In this document: piece by piece, positions 12,901 to 22,463 of the stretch
Position numbering within the stretch: the first letter of the stretch is position 1
How the letters are laid out: each line of letters starts with the position of its first letter
DNA from: Atherinomorus stipes
Taxonomy: Eukaryota > Chordata > Actinopteri > Atheriniformes > Atherinidae
DNA: 64,000 bases
Direction: 5' to 3'
NCBI GenBank assembly: GCA_023101725.1
Contig: JALJCO010000109.1
Span: 123,361-187,360 of the forward strand
Made by a program: the position numbers and the translations under genes
Notes under the pieces: generated by a model
Told to the model about the DNA's origin: nothing
Databases searched by the model: none
What the model saw: the letters and a program-made list of their open reading frames with translations, nothing else

Positions 12901-15244
12901 TTTCATGGCTGTCATCACAGACTTAAAAAAAAAACAAAGAAAAGCAAGGCAAACCCTGACCTAACCATCAATACCAAGAAATCAACGAGTTTCAAAATTT
13001 TAACCCTTTAAATTCCAGTTTTACACACAATGTTCCCACAGCCTAAAACTGAAAAGTGGGTTAAAATAAGTAAAAACTAGCCTGTAGGTGGCAGGTTATT
13101 ATTACGTATACAGAGCAGACCTAAGCATAGATTATAGCAACCACAATTAAAAAGCTCAATGAGAAGTTGTTTCAAGATAAAATGCAAAAAAATGTGGGAA
13201 AAATTCCAGTTTGAACTGGAATGGCAGCATTACAGAGAGGGAACTAAATTCCCTGCAAAAGACTGAGCTAAATAATTAGCATGTGATCTGACTGATCACA
13301 ATGACACCAAAATTACAAATATGAGACTCTTTCACGCTCAGATAACCTCACATGAAAGAAGAACAAAGATTGTTTCCTTCATTGGATTTGTTCATCATTT
13401 CTGAGTGTTTGAAGGACTCTGATTGGCTGAAATAACATTGAAGTCTCTGGTTTCATCACTAAGATAAAAAGCGGGGGGGGGCTCCTTCTGAGTAAATGGT
13501 CTGATGTCATGGAAAACAGTTCAAACTACATCATTGAAGTGTAGAGCAAGTGTGTGAGGAGAAAAATGTTCTCCTAAACATTTATTCTGGAATAACATTT
13601 GATTCTAGAAAGGTCCTTTTCAATGCAAGTCAATGTGGCACGGATTGGCTCTAAGGAGGAAATGAGGAGGATTTTAGTTAGAGACCTTAGAGAAAGAGTT
13701 AGACCCCCCATCTTCTAGAAAAGATCATGAGTCAGACCAGAATACACACCTGCACCAAGTTTTATTATATTTGCATTAGTAGAAAAAAAGTAACAACATA
13801 AAAGGTCGTTCACCCCCCCTTCAGAAAGCTTAAGAAGCTATGAGGGTTAAATGAAGTTTTTATGAGGAAATAACACAGTAACATGCTGAAAAGCTCTTAA
13901 AAGTCCATTTTTCGTGATAGGGCTCCTTTAACGCTGTTCCGATCCGTTTCTGCAGAGCATCCCGTCTCACGGCACCGTGCACCAGGAGGCTCAGACTCTG
14001 GTTCAGTTCCTGGATCTTCCAGCTTTTCCTCCAATCAGCCGGCAGACTCTGCTTCATCCGGCTCTGCTCAGCCTCCGTTTCCTGACCGACGCCAACCTGC
14101 CAGGTGAGGCGTCCACCGCCGCGCCTGGCCGGCCCGGTACCGGTACCGGTACCGCTGACGTGGTTCTGCTTCCCGCTTCCCTCCAGATGAGCTGCACATG
14201 TGGGTCTGCAGGCTGATGGAGCGAGCCGGGATGGCCGATGAGACGCGCTTCACCATCGACCCAAAAACCCGCTGTGTCCTGCCGCGGTACGACGTGCAGA
14301 CCGTCGCCCTCATCATCGTCACCATGAAGCTCGTCTTTGGCCTGGATGACCACACCGAGTGGTAGCTCCGCCCCCTCACTCACACACACATACACACATC
14401 CTTGTACTTCTATCTTTGTGAGGGCATTCACTGACATAATGCATTCCCTATCAACCATCACAACTGATCGCCTAAACCTAACTCGAACCTAAACCTAACT
14501 CGAACCTAAACCTAATTGTTACCTAAACTCTAAAATCAAATCTTGACCCTCAAAAATGGGTTTTCTTTAGTTTTTTTTTAGTGAGGAGCGGCTAAAATGT
14601 CCTCACTTTGTTGGTTAAAAGCACAAAAAGGTAGGGATGCAGCATATTGGAATTTTGGCTGATATCCGATATATTGAAACTCGTGGCCAATATCGATACC
14701 GATATTTAAAACTGAAAAAAATAAGCAGTCATTCCAAATATCAGTTTTGTTATCCGTTTCCGACACAAAATAGGGGTGGGAAAAAATATCTACTGAAATA
14801 TCGCAATATTTTCATATGCCTATATCAAATTTATATTTTAAGATGTGGTATCGATCTATTTTACTTACAAAATCTCGCAAGATTTCATCGTTCTGTTACA
14901 AAATCTCATGATATTTCATGAATTCTTACGAGATTTCGCAACAGAGCGATGAAATATTGCGAGATTTCGTAAAATCGATTGATGCTGCGTTTTTTTAAAT
15001 GTCAATATGATATCAGCAGATGAAAATATCGCAAAATGATTGTGAATTCTCGCAAGATTTCATAACGGAACAATGAAATATCGCGAGATTTCATTAGTAA
15101 AATAGACCAATACTGTGTTTTTAAATGTTAATATGATATCAGCATATGAAATATCAGGATATTTCAGTCAATCGATATTTTTTCCCACCTCTAGCCTTTA
15201 GAAGTTTTAAAATCTGTAAAAAAGAAGTTTTTTGAAAAAGAAGG

Positions 15245-15284
<40 letters not shown>

Positions 15285-18200
15285 CGTTGGAAACAGCGGG
15301 CTGATCAGTTTGATATCGGTGAAAGATTGGTGGAGGGCAAGGTTATTCTAGTTAACTAAAACTAATGCCAAAAAACGAAAACTAAATTTGAAAAAACATT
15401 TTCGTTGACTGAAATAAAAATAAAAATGGCAGTTTTTCAAAAGACGATAACTAGTTGAAACTGTATTGTCTTTAAAAACCGAACAAACTAACTAAAATTA
15501 TTGCAAAAACATCCTTAGTTTTAGTTTTTGTAAATTTATTTAATACATAAGCTTTTTGGATTTATATGAAATCTATTTCTATTTAATCTATTTACTCTGC
15601 TTTTATTTCAAGGGACTTTCTGATGATTTCAAATGTCACGCCAGACAAATACCTAAAATTTACGAAAAAAAATCCCCCAAAACTAAAACTGAAACTAATA
15701 AAAACTAAACTAAAACTAAGCATTTTCCAAAAATAAAAACTAGCAAACCTGCGCAAAAATCTAACTAAAACTAACTGAATTGAAAAACAAAAAGTCAAAA
15801 CGAAATAAAAACTGAAACTAATGAAAAATCCAAAACTATTATAACCTTGGTGGCCGATGTCCGATATTCAGTTTTAAGGCTGATATAGGCCGATACCGAT
15901 AGGGGGCCGATTATATGGTGCATCCCTACAAAAAGGTCCTCACAATGTAGCAAATGCAGGAACACACACACTGCTGCACCTGTGTGATCTTCCTCTGTCT
16001 TTCAGGGATTTATCCAATCAGATCAGCTCCCAGGACCTCTCAGGTTGGTTCCTCATCGGCGTTCGTCAGAACTTCGTGTTCTGAGTGTGAGGTTCGGATC
16101 AGAACCTCCCTGACTCAGCGTTTCATGTTCTCCTGACCACAGGCGAGCAGTTTAACCTGAGGAGGTGGTACCGACTGATGCAGGCCGCTCTGATCCGAGC
16201 CCGGCAGAAGATGGACAAAGATGTCGCCAGGTGAGACGCCTGCAGCTCCTCACCTGAGCCGTGGATCAGGACTCAAACTTTTAAATGTACGAACAGCTCT
16301 GACCCGCGTACGCACAGAATCTGGACTGCATCCGTGTTGCAGCGATTTAATCAAAGTTAGGGGTGGCAAAAAATATAAATACACTGAAATATCGCGATAT
16401 TTTCATGTGCCGATATCATATCTATATTTAAAAACGCTGTATCGATCCATCTTACTAACGAAATCTCCCGAGATTTCATCGCTCTGTTGCAAAATCTCAT
16501 GAACGCATAATTTCGTAAGATTTTGTTTAGGGATGCACGATATAATCGGCCGCCTATCGGTATTGGTCTTAACACCGATATTTAACCAATCAGGCCACTG
16601 TTTTTAAAGTCTAAAAGAACCCAACAACTTATTCTTCTTCAAAAACTTCGAAAAACTAACAAAATCTTGTGATATTTCATCGCTCTGTTGCGAAATCTCG
16701 TGAGAATTCATGAAATATCGTGAAATTTTGTAACAGAATGATGAAATCTCGCAAGATTTTGTAAGTAAAATAGATCGACACTGCATTTTTAAATATCGAT
16801 TTGATATCGATATTTTTTCCCACCCCTATTTTTCACTGATATTTAACCAATCAGTCCGCTGTTTCTAACGTCTAAAAAACCCCAGAAAAACCTTCTTTTT
16901 CTTCTTCAAAAACGTCTTTTTTACAGACTTTAAAACTTCTAAAGACTAGGGGTGGCAAAAAATATCGATACACTGAAATATCTCAATATTTTCATATACT
17001 GATATCATATTGACATTTAAAAATGCGGTATCGATCTATATTACGAACTAAATCTCACGATATTTCATTGTTCTGTTATGAAATCTCGCGAGAACTCCCA
17101 AAAATTTCGCAATATTTTCATATGCTGATATCATACCGACATTTAAAAACGTGGTATTGATCTATTTTACTATTGAACTCTTGCTATATGTCATCATTTT
17201 GTTACGAAATCTCATGAGAATTCACGAAATATCATAAGTTTGTAACAGAACGATGAAATCTGGCGAGATTTTGTAAGTAAAATAGATTGATACTGTGTTT
17301 TTAAATATCGATTTGATATCGATTTGTTATGGCATATGAAAATATCATGATATTTCAGTGTATTGATATTTTTTCCCACCCCTATTTTTCAAAGTGTCGG
17401 AAACGGATAATAAAGCTGCTATTTGCAATGATTGCTTATTTTTTTCACTTTTATTATCGGTATTGATATCGGTTATCGGCCACATGAATTTTAAAATATC
17501 GGCATATCGGATATCAGCCAAAATTCAAATATTGTGCAATTTTTTTTTTATGTTCTGGAAAATATTCAGAATTCTGAGATTAAAGTCAGAATTTTTACTT
17601 TTTTTCCCCAAAAATCTTTTTTTTTTTCAGTGGCCCTAATCGTCTTCTGTAGAAACATGTTGAAGGAGGGAAAAAAATCTGTAAATTGATCAGTTGATTG
17701 ATGAATAAACGGGGTTTTTACCGGTAGTGCCTCCCCTTTATCTTCATCTGTGGCTGCTGATCTCCTGGATCAACATTCTTCATGTCCACGATCTCTGCAG
17801 AACTTCTGATGATTCTGTTTGTTTCGGACGGTTTCTCCGTCGTCCACAGGAAACAGTGGAAGGGAAAGAAACAGATCTTCGTGAGCAAGGACGAGAAAGA
17901 CCTGGCCATGAAGAGGAGACGTAAGAACCCGAGTTTCAAACTGAGTTTTCCGTCCAGTTTCGTGTGAAAACCACGTCACAGAATCGGTTTATTTTCTGCT
18001 TAAACTTTCAGCAAACAGAAAAATCTTCCTCAAAAAACTTTTACTGCGTTAAATCATTTACTCCTTCATAAAGATTGAAGATCTGAAGCAGGCCGAGGAG
18101 AGGAGGGGCGGGGACAGATCTTCACCCAGAACTGAACCCTAGTCCCGGTCCTGGCACCTCATTTATAAAGCTGGCGTACCTGTTTGCCAAATATAATCAA

Positions 18201-20986
18201 TTATTAGGATTTATAAAAACCAAACTTGGCGGGAAAATGGCAGTAAATCTTCGGCAGCTCGGATCTTGGCGTACGCCCAAAATCTGGAGAAACGTGAAAC
18301 TGCGACACCAACGGCAGGAGAATAAAGCAGAGAAATGATGTGAAAACGACATTTGTGCAAAATAAAATATCACCTTTCACAGTTATATGAAAGCTGTTCC
18401 ATTTCGAACTAAAATTAAAAACAACGCTCACATTTGGCGTAAGTAACAACATTAAAAAAAAGAAACATCGTTCGAAAAAGAGGAAGAAGTTTAAAAAAAA
18501 CGTATCTGGTCCAAAACCCTTTAATCAGACACAACTTAAATTTAACATTCACTGTTGTTTAACAAAATCTCTTGACACAATACACCGTACTTAATAAGAA
18601 CAAAACCCTCAAACGTATACAGTCCACAATAAAAGTATATTATTAACAATAATACTCAATAACTTTACTCACTTTTGTAAATCACAATATAACAAAGTTT
18701 TCACTATAAATAAATCATAATCCTCATTATCACTATATAATCCTTAATAACACCCAATAATAATAATAATAATCATAATAACCTCTTTGTAAATCACAAT
18801 GCACAACATATCTTAATAAGACTCTAACAATGAATCACAATATACATAATACCTGGTTATCATTAGTTCTTATTATTTTCCAGATATCCTTTTATTATAT
18901 TGTATTTGATTATTTGTTTAAATTTTTCTCTAGTTTGACATGTTTTTATTTCATCACTGCATATTAACAGTCGTTAATATGCTGTTTCAGAAACGTTAAT
19001 ATTTCTTCTGCAAAAGCTTCTTTTTTACAGACTTTAAACTTCTAAAGATTAGGGAAAAATATCGATAGACTGAATATCGCACTATTTTCATATGCTGATA
19101 TATTGACATTTAAAAACGCGGTATCGATTGATTTCACTCATGAAATCTCGCGATAATTCACCGCCTGATCATCAAACATGGCGGGAGCCGTGTAATGAAA
19201 TCTCACGAGATATCATCGTTATGTTACGAAATCTCATGAGATTTCACAAAATAACGCAAGATTTTGTAACAGAACGATGAAATCTTGCGAGATGTCATTA
19301 GTAAAATATATTGATACTGTGTTTTTAAATATGGATATGGTATCGGCACATGAAAATATCACAATATTTCAGTGTATCAATATTTTTTCCCACCCTTATT
19401 ATTGAAACTGTCTGGAAGACGATCCTCCTCATAAAAACCAGCAACTATCTTTGATTACTTTGATTTAACAAACATTTCTAACCACTGTTTTTCGTGAAAT
19501 CTCATGAGATTTCGTGACAAAAAGATGATATCTCGTAAGATTTCAGTCGTAAAATAGATCGATACCATGAAAATATTGCACTATTTCAGAAGTGTAGCTT
19601 GTGATTCACCTGCTGTCCGTTTGATCATTTTGTGGCGCAGCTCTGCTGCTGCTGCATCCTGGAAGGAGACCCTGGAAAGTCCTGCTGGAGGGAGGCGAAA
19701 GTGTCGGCGCGATGATCCACGTTTCTGTCTGCTGTGTTTGCAGGAGTCGCCGAGCAGGTCCAGCTGTGCTTCACCAGGCTGTCCTCGTGTCCAGCGGGCG
19801 TCCGGGACACCAGTCCCTCCAGCTTTCGGTTCTGCTGGGGGGACGAAGACGGATCAGACGGTCCCAGTCTGCACCACATGAAGCTGGATGGAGTCCTGAC
19901 CCAGAAACACGGAACCCTGACCCCCCAGAACGCTTCGTACTGGCGCCCAGCGATCAAACCCTGCTGCAGATATAAGTGAGTGTCTGTGAGGGGCCAGCAG
20001 CTGCGTGGGGGGAGGAGACGGCTGAATCCTGCGCCGTTTCTCAATACCAAGTACGCTAAGAACAAACTTGTGTACTTGCTAGTATGGACTTGTTGGAAGT
20101 ACAGACTTCTGAGGACGGAAGGACGCAAGTACACTCGTTGCACATTTGGAACAGAAGCATACTTGATTACGTCAAAGACGTTGCTGAAGTCGTGTCATAA
20201 CAGATATCTAATACTAAAATAATAAGTAGCAATAACCCTGCTTGAATGTGGCAGTTACAGACAGCTAATCTGCGCAACCGTCTTACTTACTGTTAGCTAC
20301 CGTTAGCTACCGTTAGCTGTTCAGCCCGTTTGTGAAACCGCTAGTCACTTTTAATAACGGTTTAAAATTTATCAAACCACCAAGAAGTTGAAGTAAAACA
20401 ACTCTGTTGTAGAAAAGTTATATAAAACCAACGTTACGTAAAATAATGAGTATTTTCAGCACTTATAGCAATTACTTTTCTCCTCCACCATTGTTATGCC
20501 GCAATGCCTTATGGGATAGAAAGGTGTCTGAAGTCCACAAAAGTCATCTCCAATGCAGACTCGGAAAAGTGGGCGGAGCAAGTACACATCCGGGAATATG
20601 GAGCGTACTTGTCTTGATGCGTTCTTTGAATTGGAACAGTACTTGGACCTCTACTGATGACGTTTCAAAAGTACACAAGAATGCAAGTACGCAGAAGTAC
20701 GCATACTGAGAAACGGCTCTGTTTCCTCTGCAGGAAGTGCAGGAGTCATTACTCGGAGGTGGAGGCCACGCTGCCGCGCTGCTTCGTCTGGCTGCTGCAG
20801 CTCTTCTGCTTCATCCTGGACGTGAAGCCCAACTATCTGTACGAGGAGGTGTTGGAGGTAGAGGGGAGAGTGTTCGGCACCAAAATCGCTCCTCTGTTAA
20901 CAACAAAGAGGAGGATTAAGATCAGGACCAGGACCAGAGACTCAGCGAGGACGGCACAGGAGAGCGAAGCTGGAGGGAAGAGCTGA
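3917..20986 (+). CDS. taf1b: TATA-box-binding protein-associated factor, RNA polymerase I, subunit B (TAF1B), 15 coding exons
   Basis: TAF1B is the TFIIB-like subunit of the SL1/TIF-IB complex that loads RNA polymerase I on rRNA gene promoters in the nucleolus. Coding exons read: 3917-3934, 5245-5343, 5803-5893, 6216-6313, 6389-6481, 7626-7731, 8757-8925, 9804-9903, 13956-14103, 14187-14361, 16006-16043, 16143-16230, 17850-17920, 19744-19975, 20734-20986. Every junction is GT-AG, all phases agree, and the sum is 1779 nt (592 aa; the human protein is 588). Residues 7-39 hold the N-terminal zinc ribbon (CNQC at 13-16, CRSCH at 31-35). The family blocks [66 protein letters not shown] and RRWYRLM follow in order. 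Exon 6 is an acidic serine-rich linker and the C terminus is basic ([11 protein letters not shown]). The exon 5 donor and exon 6 boundaries are the least certain. Introns are heavily invaded by transposons. Confidence 0.95.
4528..4960. mobile_element. hAT-like fragment carrying a nested 283-bp MITE
   Basis: TAGGGATCGACCGATACC at 4528 is a hAT-type end followed by GGGCCAATACC; the same kind of sequence resumes at about 4866 (CAGCCTCAGCCGATAC). Between them sits the complete MITE at 4575-4857. It lies in TAF1B intron 1. Confidence 0.55.
4575..4857. mobile_element. 283-bp foldback MITE (hAT type), family M, complete copy
   Basis: It starts TAGGGCTGGGAAAAAATATC and ends CCCCCAGCCTTA, nearly inverted along its whole length. 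It is flanked by an 8-bp duplication with one mismatch (CTGATTTC at 4567-4574, CTGATTTT at 4858-4865), which is typical of hAT elements. The centre holds several near-palindromes of the ATCTCGCGAGAT type. The same family recurs at least ten times in the window. Confidence 0.8.
5199..5240 (+). repeat. (GT)n microsatellite abutting TAF1B exon 2
   Basis: A GT/GC dinucleotide run ends four bases before the exon 2 acceptor at 5244/5245, in the place where a polypyrimidine tract is expected. Confidence 0.9.
6030..6115. mobile_element. hAT-like right-end fragment (family H)
   Basis: The sequence GGTATCGATATCAGTTATCGG followed by CACATGAG and ending ATCGTGCATCCCTA matches the right end of the complete element at 21072-22455. 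The left part is missing. Confidence 0.6.
6939..7485. mobile_element. Decayed family H hAT with family M MITE pieces (TAF1B intron 5)
   Basis: Half a MITE ends at about 7030 (TTTTTTCTCCACCCCTA), MITE sequence resumes at about 7075 and continues to 7310, and a family H end follows (GGGCCGATTATATCGCGCATCC, 7462-7484). The pieces are rearranged and no target duplication is visible. Flanking 6500-6935 is AT-rich with nothing recognised. Confidence 0.55.
7794..8648. mobile_element. TTAA-flanked element with long terminal inverted repeats, 855 bp
   Basis: The ends are AGGGGAAGTTCAGGATTTTT and its reverse complement AAAAATCCTGAACTTCCCCT, flanked by TTCA (7790-7793, one change from TTAA) and TTAA (8649-8652). 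The inverted arms are about 215 bp each and include GGGCCTCATTTACAAGTGAG. TTAA target sites suggest a piggyBac-type non-autonomous element. It fills most of TAF1B intron 6. Confidence 0.75.
9126..9543. mobile_element. TTAA-flanked inverted-repeat element, family T, 418 bp
   Basis: Exact TTAA flanks lie at 9122-9125 and 9544-9547. Ends read AGGGACATTCCACCCACAGA and its inverted counterpart GTGGGTGGAATATTCCT. Related copies are at 39138-40074 and 41361-43197. It lies in TAF1B intron 7 and contains a short open frame shared by all copies, which is repeat sequence and not a gene. Confidence 0.8.
10540..10822. mobile_element. 283-bp foldback MITE, family M, complete copy
   Basis: It starts TAGGGCTGGAAAAAAATATT and ends TTTTCCAAGCCCTA, with flanking 8-mers ATTTTTAT (10532-10539) and GTTTTTAT (10823-10830), one mismatch. 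Its length is identical to the copy at 4575-4857, supporting a defined family with hAT-type target duplication. It lies in TAF1B intron 8. Confidence 0.8.
10895..12385 (-). mobile_element. L2-clade LINE, 5'-truncated, inserted in TAF1B intron 8
   Basis: The reverse strand encodes the second half of an L2-type reverse transcriptase plus its conserved C-terminal tail, followed by the 3' end whose complement reads GGCAAGGCAAGTTTTTTGTA at about 10900. It lies opposite to TAF1B transcription. The 5' part (endonuclease and start of RT) is absent, as usual for LINE insertions. Confidence 0.85.
11077..12243 (-). pseudogene. L2 reverse transcriptase remnant
   Basis: From 12243 down to 11515 the frame reads [31 protein letters not shown] and YADDTQLYI, the RT core with its catalytic YADD. 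It continues to [12 protein letters not shown] and a [20 protein letters not shown] thumb region. A second open piece at 11277-11077 ([20 protein letters not shown]) is the conserved L2 C terminus in another frame. A 51-bp direct duplication at about 11650-11750 repeats 17 residues (KTTNQARN...MDSDL). The break between pieces and the missing N terminus mark it as dead. Confidence 0.85.
12790..13846. mobile_element. Putative piggyBac-like non-autonomous element, about 1.06 kb
   Basis: TTAA at 12786-12789 and 13847-13850 flank ends that both begin CCCTCA when read inward (CCCTCAGCGCTCCATAAG on the left, CCCTCATAGCTTCTTAAG from the right). TTAA targets and a CCC start are the piggyBac signature. 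The inverted repeats are short and imperfect, and no transposase is seen. Confidence 0.6.
14380..14623. repeat. Fish-type CCTAACYCGAACCTAAA-rich dispersed repeat
   Basis: The segment runs through a CACACA stretch, ATAATGCATTCCCTATC, and tandem AACCTAAACCTAACTCG units, then GTCCTCACTTTG. The second part resumes after the hAT insertion (AAAAAGGTCCTCACAATG at about 15931), so the hAT element landed in an older repeat. Confidence 0.5.
14773..15192. mobile_element. Family M MITE nested in family H
   Basis: AGGGGTGGGAAAAAATATC opens and TTTTTTCCCACCTCTAG closes the block. It is longer than the 283-bp copies because the central ATCTCG/CGAGAT region is repeated. Its host flanks (TCCGTTTCCGACAC on the left, CTTTAGAAGTTTTAAAATCTG on the right) are the same as in other family H copies. 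Confidence 0.75.
15338..15849. mobile_element. CAAGGTTAT-ended DNA element, 512 bp
   Basis: The termini are CAAGGTTATTCTAGTTAACT and, inverted, CAAGGTTATAATAGTTTTGG. The interior is A-rich with repeated ACTAAAACTAA. A poly-T run precedes it (about 15254-15281). It is nested inside the hAT element 14632-15928. Confidence 0.7.
16355..17545. mobile_element. Stacked family M MITEs and family H hAT (TAF1B intron 12)
   Basis: A MITE starts at about 16357 (AGGGGTGGCAAAAAATAT) and is interrupted at about 16529 by a family H left end (TAGGGATGCACGATATAATC). Further MITE blocks follow at about 16655-16830 and 16949-17384, the last flanked by host sequence AAAACTTCTAAAGAC and TTTTTCAAAGTGTCGG. The family H right end decays at about 17535 (ATATTGTGCAAT). 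Confidence 0.65.
19010..19590. mobile_element. Chimeric MITE nest (family H left flank, family K right flank)
   Basis: The left flank ACAGACTTTAAACTTCTAAA belongs to the family H nest. After the MITE (about 19050-19396) the right flank TTATTGAAACTGTCTGGAAG continues with AACCAGCAACTATCTTTGAT, which is the family K element of 35743-36505. A further MITE fragment follows at 19497-19590. It lies in TAF1B intron 13. Confidence 0.65.
20033..20717. mobile_element. GCCGTTTCTCA-ended inverted-repeat element, abutting TAF1B exon 15
   Basis: The left end GCCGTTTCTCAATACCAAGT and the right end CGCATACTGAGAAACGGC are inverted copies, and both are followed inward by AAGTACGC / GTACTT-rich sequence. The right end lies 16 bases before the exon 15 splice acceptor at 20733/20734. 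No clear target duplication was found. Confidence 0.65.
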
Positions 20987-21071
20987 GCTCCAGGAAGAAG
21001 TTCTGTTCATTTCCCCAAACGCAGCAGGAATATCGCCCCCTTCATCATCTGATGAGGAGGAAAGTTGTTTG

Positions 21072-22455
21072 TAGGGATGCACGATGTAGTCAGCCTTAAA
21101 AGTGAGTATCAAACATCGGCCACCCCCACCGATATTCAACCGATATTCAACCAATCAGCCCGTTGTTTCTAGTATAAATTTAAAAAAAAAAAAAAATGTC
21201 AAAAACCTTTTTACAGATTTTCAAGCTTCTAATGACAAGGGGTGGGAAAAAATGCGGATACACTGAAATATCCCGATATTTTCGTATGCTGATATCATAT
21301 TGACATTTAAAAACGCGGCATCTGTTAACATTACTAATGAAATCTTGCGATATTTTATTGTTCCGTTACGTAATCTCGCGAGAATTCATGAACATTTTGC
21401 GATATTTTCATATGCTGATATCATATTGATATTTAAAAACGCGGTATCTGTCAACATTACTAATGAAATCTTGTGATATTTCATTGTTCCGTTACGTAAT
21501 CTCGCGAGAATTCATGAACATTTTGCGATATTTTCATATGCTGATATCATATTGATATTTAAAAACGCGGTATCTGTCAACATTACTAATGAAATCTTGC
21601 GATATTTCATTGTTCAGTTACGTAATCTCACGAGAATTCAAACATTTTGCGATATTTTCATATGCTGATATCATATTGATATTTAAAAACGCGGTATCTG
21701 TCAACATTACTAATGAAATCTTGCGATATTTCATTGTTCCGTTACGTAATCTCACGAGAATTCAAACATTTTGCGATATTTTCATATGCTGATATCATAT
21801 TGATATTTAAAAACGCGGTATCTGTCAACATTACTAATGAAATCTTGCGATATTTCATTATTCCGTTACGTAATCTTGTGAGAATTCATGAACATTTTGC
21901 GATATTTTCATATGCTGATATCATATTGACATTTAAAAACTCAGTGTATCTTTTTACCTGCCGAGGGACTACCGATGCAAATTAGCTTTTAAGCTATAAT
22001 CCAACATGCTTACGTTTGTTATGGCAGATTTTCATCAGTATGTGTTGTCCCTCTCAAATAAAGGTGTACACGTCCCAGTATCGATCAATTTTATGAACGA
22101 AATCTCGCGATATTTCCTCGCTCTGTTATGAAATCTCATGAGAATTCATGAAATATCGCAAGATTTTGTAACAGAACGAAGAAAACTCACGAGATTCTGT
22201 AAGTAAAATGGATTGATACCGTGTTTTTAAATATCGATTTGATACCGGCATATGAAGATATTGCGATATTTCAGTGTATCGATATTTTTTCCCACCCCTA
22301 TTTTTCGAAGTGTTGGAAACGGAAAACAAAACTGCTATTTGCAATGACTGCTTTTTTTTTTTTTCAACTTTAATATTGGTATCAATATATCGGCCAGATG
22401 ATTAAGATATCGGCATATCGGTTATTGGCCAAAATTCCAATATCGTGCATCCCTA
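21072..22455. mobile_element. Family H hAT-like element, 1384 bp, in the TAF1B 3' region, 8-bp TSD
   Basis: It starts TAGGGATGCACGATG and ends ATCGTGCATCCCTA, flanked by a perfect 8-bp duplication GTTGTTTG (21064-21071, 22456-22463). It contains family M MITE sequence (about 21238-22298) expanded by a 124-126-bp tandem repeat. It begins 86 bases after the TAF1B stop codon. No AATAAA lies between stop and element; the first are at 22057-22062 inside it and 22575-22580 beyond it. Confidence 0.88.
21275..21945 (+). repeat. 124-126-bp tandem repeat inside the hAT/MITE
   Basis: GATATTTTCATATGCTGATA recurs at 21401, 21527, 21651, 21775 and 21901, with an earlier related copy at about 21276. Each unit includes the near-palindrome TAATCTCGCGAGAATTC or a variant of it. 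The expansion is not seen in the other family M copies. Confidence 0.9.
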
Positions 22456-22463
22456 GTTGTTTG

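Larger units (their letters stand above)
14632..15928. mobile_element. Family H hAT-like element with two nested elements, 8-bp TSD
   Basis: It starts TAGGGATGCAGCATATTGG and ends TGGTGCATCCCTA, flanked by a perfect 8-bp duplication CAAAAAGG (14624-14631 and 15929-15936). It contains a family M MITE (about 14773-15192) and a separate CAAGGTTAT-ended element (15338-15849). It lies in TAF1B intron 10. Confidence 0.85.

Noticed and set aside
14054..14461. 135-codon antisense open frame over TAF1B exon 10
   Set aside because: It is a shadow of the sense exons, which match the TAF1B family with correct splice phases.
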